From: Ktedonobacter sp. SOSP1-85
Lineage (GTDB): Bacteria; Chloroflexota; Ktedonobacteria; Ktedonobacterales; Ktedonobacteraceae
Length of the DNA stretch: 64,000 bases
NCBI RefSeq assembly: GCF_016587415.1
Contig: NZ_BNJI01000001.1
Coordinates: 620,001-684,000, forward strand
Direction of reading: 5' to 3'
Positions 59,410 through 64,000 of this stretch are shown one piece after another; position 1 is the first letter of the stretch; the number at the start of each line of letters is the position of its first letter. A program made the position numbers and the translations under genes. A model generated the notes under the pieces. It worked only from the letters and a program-made list of their open reading frames with translations. It had not been told where the DNA came from and searched no databases.

Positions 59410-60429
59410 CTCACGCATGCCCTGACGTAACTTCTGCTCCCGCAAGTACCAGCGCACACTCTCCTCGATCCCGCGGGTAATGTCATACGCGGGTACAAAA
59501 TCCAGTTGCGCACGTGCCTTTTCTAAAGCAAAATACTGATCACGGCCAAAGAGCGTGACGCCATAAGTCGTCAGGGGCGGCGGCCCCACACGACCCGGTC
59601 CAGGCAGGCCCCAGAGCTTTTCCGCTACCCACGCCGCGCCATATGTTGGCCAGTAGGGAAGATGCCAGCGAATAGGCCTTGCTCCCAGGTAGCTGGCAAT
59701 CAACTGAAAAACCTCCTCTTGCGTGACGCGTCGGTCATCGACCAGGGTATAGGCCTCCCCAAGCACCTGCTTCCCAGCTTCGGCAGCCTGGATCATACCC
59801 TGGGCCACGTCGCGTACATATATCGCGGGCAGAATGTTCTGCCCCGTCCCGAAGATGACGCTCCGCCCCGCCTGAATCAACCCTGCCAGGCGACCAAAGC
59901 TGGCCCAATCGCGTGGACCATAGATCCAGCCAGGACGCACAATTACAATCGGCGCCTTTCTCTCCCTTGCCAAGCGCAGCAAGGCCAACTCTGCGACGAC
60001 CTTGCTGCGACTATAGGGGTTATTCTCCGCGTGCAAGGGATGCTCCTCGCTGATCTTTCCAAACAGGTGATGCCCGTAGACAGTAATCGAGCTCGTATGG
60101 ACAATCCGCCTGACCCCAGCCTCCAGTGCCGTTTTCACCAGGTTGATCGTCCCCTGTACATTGACCTCATGATACTCTTTCTCCATGCCCCAGGGTCCCG
60201 TCCGAGCCGCGGTATGATAGACATAGCGCACGCCATGTACGGCGCGTCTCAATGAGAGGGGATCACACACATCGCCGGAGCATATTTCCACCTGCTTGAG
60301 GGAGCGCAGGTGCGCGCTATCTTCTGTGGGCCGTACCAGGGCGCGCACCTCATTTCCACGCTCCAGCAGCATCTCCACCAGGTGCCCTCCCAGAAAACCA
60401 GAACCACCCGTCACTAATACCTTGACCAT
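59404..60429 (-). CDS. NAD-dependent epimerase/dehydratase (extended SDR)
   Basis: 341 residues. NAD(P) motif VLVTGGSGFLGGHLVEMLLE, VYHTAARTGPWG, catalytic Ser in IVHTSSITVYG, YxxxK in NPYSRSKVVAELAL (near 138), and RPGWIYGPRD. Closest in pattern to 3-beta-hydroxysteroid dehydrogenase/NAD-epimerase-like proteins that act on sterols, dihydroflavonols or nucleotide sugars. The substrate is not certain. ATG 60429 follows a weak site. Convergent with the glycosyltransferase, overlapping it by 6 bases. Confidence 0.88.
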   Translation of the reverse strand: MVKVLVTGGSGFLGGHLVEMLLERGNEVRALVRPTEDSAHLRSLKQVEICSGDVCDPLSLRRAVHGVRYVYHTAARTGPWGMEKEYHEVNVQGTINLVKTALEAGVRRIVHTSSITVYGHHLFGKISEEHPLHAENNPYSRSKVVAELALLRLARERKAPIVIVRPGWIYGPRDWASFGRLAGLIQAGRSVIFGTGQNILPAIYVRDVAQGMIQAAEAGKQVLGEAYTLVDDRRVTQEEVFQLIASYLGARPIRWHLPYWPTYGAAWVAEKLWGLPGPGRVGPPPLTTYGVTLFGRDQYFALEKARAQLDFVPAYDITRGIEESVRWYLREQKLRQGMREL

Positions 60430-60653
60430 TATTTTCCCTTTCCACCCATATATGTCGCTCTACATCTCTTCTAACGCATAACTCGAACTTTTTTATCACC
60501 CTTTGCCTGCTCCATACATCATCTACATGTGGATGATTTGCTCCAGGCTATGGCGTGGCATATAATAGAACGTCGCTATTCACACGCCAGGCAATCGCAC
60601 GTAGATATACGCAGTCGTATGTGCTTCGCACAGAAGAGAAGGAGGGGACACTC

Positions 60654-62399
60654 ATGTCCACACTCACACCAGCGGGTTCGCCACAATTTCCCACCATCGC
60701 CGACAAGGTCTCAACCCATGAGGAGATGGATCAGGCCATTCACGCGCTACAGGAGCACAAGGACACCTGGATCGCGACTACGCTCCAGCAGCGTGTCTCC
60801 CTCCTCACAGAATTGATTCAGAACATGGCTTCTCTCGCACCACGCTGGGTTGAGACCTGTAGCCAGGCCAAGCATCTCTCCCCTCAGTTGACAGGCGAGG
60901 AGTGGAGCATGGGTCCCTGGCCCATTCTGCGCAATCTCCGCCTGCTACGCCAATCCTTGCTGGATATCGAGGCCTTTGGCCGCCCACGCATCCCCGGCCC
61001 CGTCACAACTCGCGATAACGGGCAGGTGGTGGCCCAGGTCTTCCCCACAAATAATTATGATCGCATCTTCTTTACAAACATGACCGCCGAGATCTGGATG
61101 GAGCCGGGCGTGAGCGCCGAAACCCTCCCGCAGACACAGGCTCTTATTTACCAGGAAGGCCAGGCCCAGCAGCCAGGCATGGTGGCCCTTGTACTGGGCG
61201 CGGGCAATGTCTCCTCTATCGCGCCTACCGATGTGCTCTATAAGCTTTTTGTGGAGAACCAGGTGGTCCTGCTGAAGATGAATCCGGTCAACGCCTATCT
61301 GGGACCATCGATTGAAGAGGGCTTTCAGCCCCTCGTCGAGCAGGGTTTCTTGCGCGTAACCTATGGCGGAGCCGAGGAGGGTTCATATCTCTGCGATCAT
61401 CCCGGCATTGAAGAAATTCACGTCACCGGTTCCGATAAGACCTTTGATGCCATCGTCTTTGGCCCTGGCAGCGAGGGAGCGCGGCGCAAGGCGGAGAAGC
61501 AGCCTTTGCGCACCAAACGTGTCACAGGCGAGTTGGGCAATGTCAGCCCCGTCATCGTCGTCCCTGGTCCCTGGAGCGAGGCTGATCTGCGCTACCAGGC
61601 CGAGCACATCTTCTCGATGCTCACCACCAATGCTGGCTTTAACTGTAATGCAACGCGTGTAATTATTACACACAAGGGCTGGGACCAGCGCGAGGCTCTC
61701 TTAAACAAGCTGCGCGACCTTATGGCGGCCCAACCTGCACGCCAGGCCTACTACCCAGGCGCGCAGCAGCGTATGCAGAGCTTTGTCGAGGCCCATCCCC
61801 AGGCCGAGCGCTTTGGCGGAAGCGACAACGACAATCTCCCCTGGACACTGATTACCGATGTCGATCCTAAAGCTAAAGATGATATCTGCTTTACGACGGA
61901 GGCCTTCTGTAGCCTCTTCGCGGAGACAGCTCTGGAGGCTGACGGTGTGGTTGACTACATTCAGAAGGCCGTCAATTTCGCCAATGAGGATCTCTGGGGG
62001 ACGCTCAACGTCACGTTGCTCGTTCATCCCAAATCACGCAAAGATCCCGCCATCTCCACGGCTATGGAGCAGGCCATCGCCGATCTGCGCTATGGAACCG
62101 TCAGCCTGAACTACTGGGCTGGCACCAGTTTTACGCTGGGCAGCACGACCTGGGGCGCCTATCCTGGCCACACCATCGATGATATCCAGTCTGGCGTTGG
62201 CGTTGTACATAACACGTACATGTTCTCGCACCCACAGAAAAGCGTGGTGCGCGCTCCCTTCAAAAGCACACCCACGCCTCCCTGGTTCGCGACCAGGGGC
62301 CAGGTCCTTACCAAAACCTTTCCACTGCTCGCGGACTTTGAGGCCCAGCCCTCGCCCTGGAAGGTTCCCTCCATCGTGCTCGCGGCGCTTGGCCGCTAG
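60654..62399 (+). CDS. Aldehyde dehydrogenase family protein
   Basis: 581 residues, longer than the standard 490. General base Glu in KRVTGELGNVSPVIVVPGP (near 292) and nucleophile Cys in TTNAGFNCNATRVIITHKG (near 331); cofactor region QVVAQVFPTNNYDRIFFTNM replaces the usual PWN-type segment, and GSDKTFDAIVFGPG stands for the GSTxxG loop. It oxidises an aldehyde with NAD(P) or acts as an acylating enzyme; substrate unknown. AAGGAGGGG precedes ATG 60654. It overlaps the end of the convergent HdeD-like gene by 4 bases. Confidence 0.88.
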   Translation: MSTLTPAGSPQFPTIADKVSTHEEMDQAIHALQEHKDTWIATTLQQRVSLLTELIQNMASLAPRWVETCSQAKHLSPQLTGEEWSMGPWPILRNLRLLRQSLLDIEAFGRPRIPGPVTTRDNGQVVAQVFPTNNYDRIFFTNMTAEIWMEPGVSAETLPQTQALIYQEGQAQQPGMVALVLGAGNVSSIAPTDVLYKLFVENQVVLLKMNPVNAYLGPSIEEGFQPLVEQGFLRVTYGGAEEGSYLCDHPGIEEIHVTGSDKTFDAIVFGPGSEGARRKAEKQPLRTKRVTGELGNVSPVIVVPGPWSEADLRYQAEHIFSMLTTNAGFNCNATRVIITHKGWDQREALLNKLRDLMAAQPARQAYYPGAQQRMQSFVEAHPQAERFGGSDNDNLPWTLITDVDPKAKDDICFTTEAFCSLFAETALEADGVVDYIQKAVNFANEDLWGTLNVTLLVHPKSRKDPAISTAMEQAIADLRYGTVSLNYWAGTSFTLGSTTWGAYPGHTIDDIQSGVGVVHNTYMFSHPQKSVVRAPFKSTPTPPWFATRGQVLTKTFPLLADFEAQPSPWKVPSIVLAALGR

Positions 62400-63007
62400 T
62401 CATAGCCATGGCGTGGTGGTGCCTCCTGAGGCATCGCCACACGTGTCCTCGCTGGCTGCAAGGCCTGGAAAAACGTCAAGATGCCATACACAATCGCGTA
62501 GAGACCAATGAAGCGCACATCTGTAACCACATTTGGCGAACTCTTCAGCAGCAGATAGCCGCCTATGATCAAGGAAAACACCGCCGGGAGCAGCGAAAGC
62601 CAGTCAGTACGGAGGCTACGCGTACGGAAGAAGGCGAGCATTTGCGTGACACCGACGATAATAGCCCAGATGGCAAAGGCGTAGATGAGCGTTATCTTGG
62701 TGAGTCCAGGCGCAAAAATGATCAGACCCGCGATAACCAAGCCCGCGACACCACTCAAGGCGATCAGCCACCAGCGAGGATTCTGCCTTCTCTTACTAAA
62801 GCCAATTGCCAGTGCGGCGATCCCATCGATGATGCCCAGCGTGGCAAAGGCGGCAAGAAACAGGAAGAAGGATATTCGTGGCAAAAGCGCGAGCACAATG
62901 CCAAAGACAACAATCATTATCGCACGGAACACCAGCCATAAACGCCTCTGCCAGGTCATGGGTTCAGCGTGTGCCCTTCCTGGACGCATAATACTTCGCC
63001 TTAACAT
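62396..63007 (-). CDS. HdeD-like (DUF308) membrane protein
   Basis: 203 residues with six predicted helices in the DUF308/HdeD pattern: LVFRAIMIVVFGIVLALLPR, FLFLAAFATLGIIDGIAALA, LIALSGVAGLVIAGLIIFAP, ITLIYAFAIWAIIVGVTQML and WLSLLPAVFSLIIGGYLLLK. HdeD in E. coli is linked to acid stress; molecular role unknown. GGAGGTAAGC precedes the ATG. It follows the universal stress gene by 52 bases and is probably co-transcribed with it. Confidence 0.88.
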   Translation of the reverse strand: MLRRSIMRPGRAHAEPMTWQRRLWLVFRAIMIVVFGIVLALLPRISFFLFLAAFATLGIIDGIAALAIGFSKRRQNPRWWLIALSGVAGLVIAGLIIFAPGLTKITLIYAFAIWAIIVGVTQMLAFFRTRSLRTDWLSLLPAVFSLIIGGYLLLKSSPNVVTDVRFIGLYAIVYGILTFFQALQPARTRVAMPQEAPPRHGYD

Positions 63008-63059
63008 GCTTACCTCCGTTTATTACGCAAAAACTCCGGCCTCTTGTTTTCCTCCATCA

Positions 63060-64000
63060 TCAACTATCCTTGCGCTGCTCTGATGTTTCCTCAGGTTTGA
63101 TCAACAAGACGGGGAGAGGCGTCTTTTGCAGGATATGTTCCGCGACGCTGCCCATAATAAAACGCCGCTTCCCTCCGCGCCCCGAAGTCGTCATCGCGAT
63201 CAGGTTATGCGGGGCCGCGGCTCCGTCGCCTGACGCGGCGATATGGACCAGGGTCGGTGCGACCTGCTCATCACTGTATACTGAGGATTTGATCTCAAGC
63301 TGGAAGGTTGATGCCAGGCCACCTCGCAAACGTCCAGCCAGGTCTTGCAGATACCGCTCCGCCTCCTCGTGCGCTTGCCCACGCTGCTCGTCTGTATGGT
63401 GGGCTGATGGCTTTATGATTTGGACCAGGTGGAGTGAACCGACGCCCGCGCCGCTGAGCGCTGCTACAAGCAAGCCCGCGGGAACAATAGCCTCCTCGGC
63501 CTGCGGTGAACCATCCAACGGCACCAGGGCATAAATCGGTGTCGCCAATTCTGAAACCTGTTCGTCCTGTTCCGGCTTCTGCACACGGTGGACCAGGACT
63601 GGTATCGGAGAATTCCAGGCAATCTTCTGCGCCACGCTCCCCAGGACCAGGCGCGCCAGGCCACCTCGCCCATGGCTTCCCATCACGACAATTTCCATAT
63701 GGTGACTGGTGATAAAATTCAGGATGGCGTCTGGAATCGCTAGTTCGGCCCGCACCTCTTTCACTACATTGAGGCCTGCCAGGAGAGAAGAGCTCGCGAT
63801 TTTGTCCAGATAGGCATGATCCCCCTTCATCTCCAGATCCGTCATTTCCGCCAGGTCGGCGGGTACGAAAACGCCCGCGACAGAGGTCGACGCGTATGTA
63901 TATTCCTGGTTGGCTATACGCAAAAGGTAGAGTGTTCCATCCACAGCCCGGGCGAGCCTGGCCGCCAGTACCAGCGCCTGTTCAGAACACGCTGAGCCAT
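63060..64000 (-). CDS. Universal stress protein with two UspA domains (cut by window edge)
   Basis: Two tandem UspA units. In the first, the frame stays open to base 64000 and the residues above the GTG at 63944 read GSACSEQALVLAARLARAVD, a normal Usp beginning, so the true start lies outside the window. ATP-binding motif 1: VVMGSHGRGGLARLVLGSVA followed by PVLVH. Second unit: ALVPLDGSPQAEEAIVPAG and MTTSGRGGKRRFIMGSVAEH. Usp proteins respond to starvation and other stress. First in a unit with the HdeD-like gene. Confidence 0.92.
   Translation of the reverse strand, partial: GSACSEQALVLAARLARAVDGTLYLLRIANQEYTYASTSVAGVFVPADLAEMTDLEMKGDHAYLDKIASSSLLAGLNVVKEVRAELAIPDAILNFITSHHMEIVVMGSHGRGGLARLVLGSVAQKIAWNSPIPVLVHRVQKPEQDEQVSELATPIYALVPLDGSPQAEEAIVPAGLLVAALSGAGVGSLHLVQIIKPSAHHTDEQRGQAHEEAERYLQDLAGRLRGGLASTFQLEIKSSVYSDEQVAPTLVHIAASGDGAAAPHNLIAMTTSGRGGKRRFIMGSVAEHILQKTPLPVLLIKPEETSEQRKDS

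Overview
The window looks like chromosomal DNA of a Ktedonobacteria-type Chloroflexota (Ktedonobacter/Dictyobacter relatives). The reasons are an FMN riboswitch ahead of a RibXY-type riboflavin transporter, a T-box leader ahead of argC, a self-sufficient CYP102-like P450, membrane Ser/Thr kinases with PT/PQ-rich linkers, an XRE-TPR regulator, a GH5-CBM3 cellulase, and a load of IS630 and TnpB elements. The genus is an inference; no rRNA or tRNA gene is present.

Layout. 1-9300: the edge of an IS630-like transposase gene, then two orphan PAS histidine kinases flanking a small integration module (two excisionase-like HTH proteins, a D12-class adenine methylase, a DEDDh exonuclease, an inactive-looking recombinase and an intact tyrosine integrase). 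9700-11100: a decayed TnpB element with recognisable ends. 11400-19000: housekeeping and regulatory genes (standalone PolX-like HhH protein, an EVE/class IV aminotransferase/HAD operon, hydrolase, fabF, TetR with OsmC, D,D-carboxypeptidase). 19100-23850: an APC permease gene split by two tandem IS630 elements. 24190-25670: an intact TnpB element carrying an Arc-like ribbon-helix-helix gene. 25700-34900: aldose epimerase, two divergent P450s (one a CYP102-like fusion), PIG-L deacetylase, and TrmB-regulator plus purA. 35000-39130: cellulase, XRE-TPR regulator, Nudix hydrolase. 39200-48960: a histidine operon (hisZ-like, hisG, a HAD-kinase fusion, hisH, hisA, hisF) and an argC-argB operon under a T-box. 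49200-53900: two receptor-like Ser/Thr kinases. 53900-57600: small ORFs, RibXY transporter with FMN riboswitch, peroxiredoxin. 58000-64000: GT87-like glycosyltransferase, SDR, aldehyde dehydrogenase, HdeD-like membrane protein and a universal stress protein cut by the window end.

Points that stand out: a 782-residue HAD-phosphatase/APH-kinase fusion translationally coupled to hisG; a TnpB element whose extra RHH gene has a palindromic operator lying over the -10 box and start codon of an apparently leaderless promoter; a three-copy dispersed palindromic repeat that folds as a three-way junction and carries a small hairpin at different loops; two tandem IS630 copies whose precise removal restores a 659-codon permease; and many unusually long perfect intergenic hairpins. 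All calls are from reading the sequence; no database search was run.
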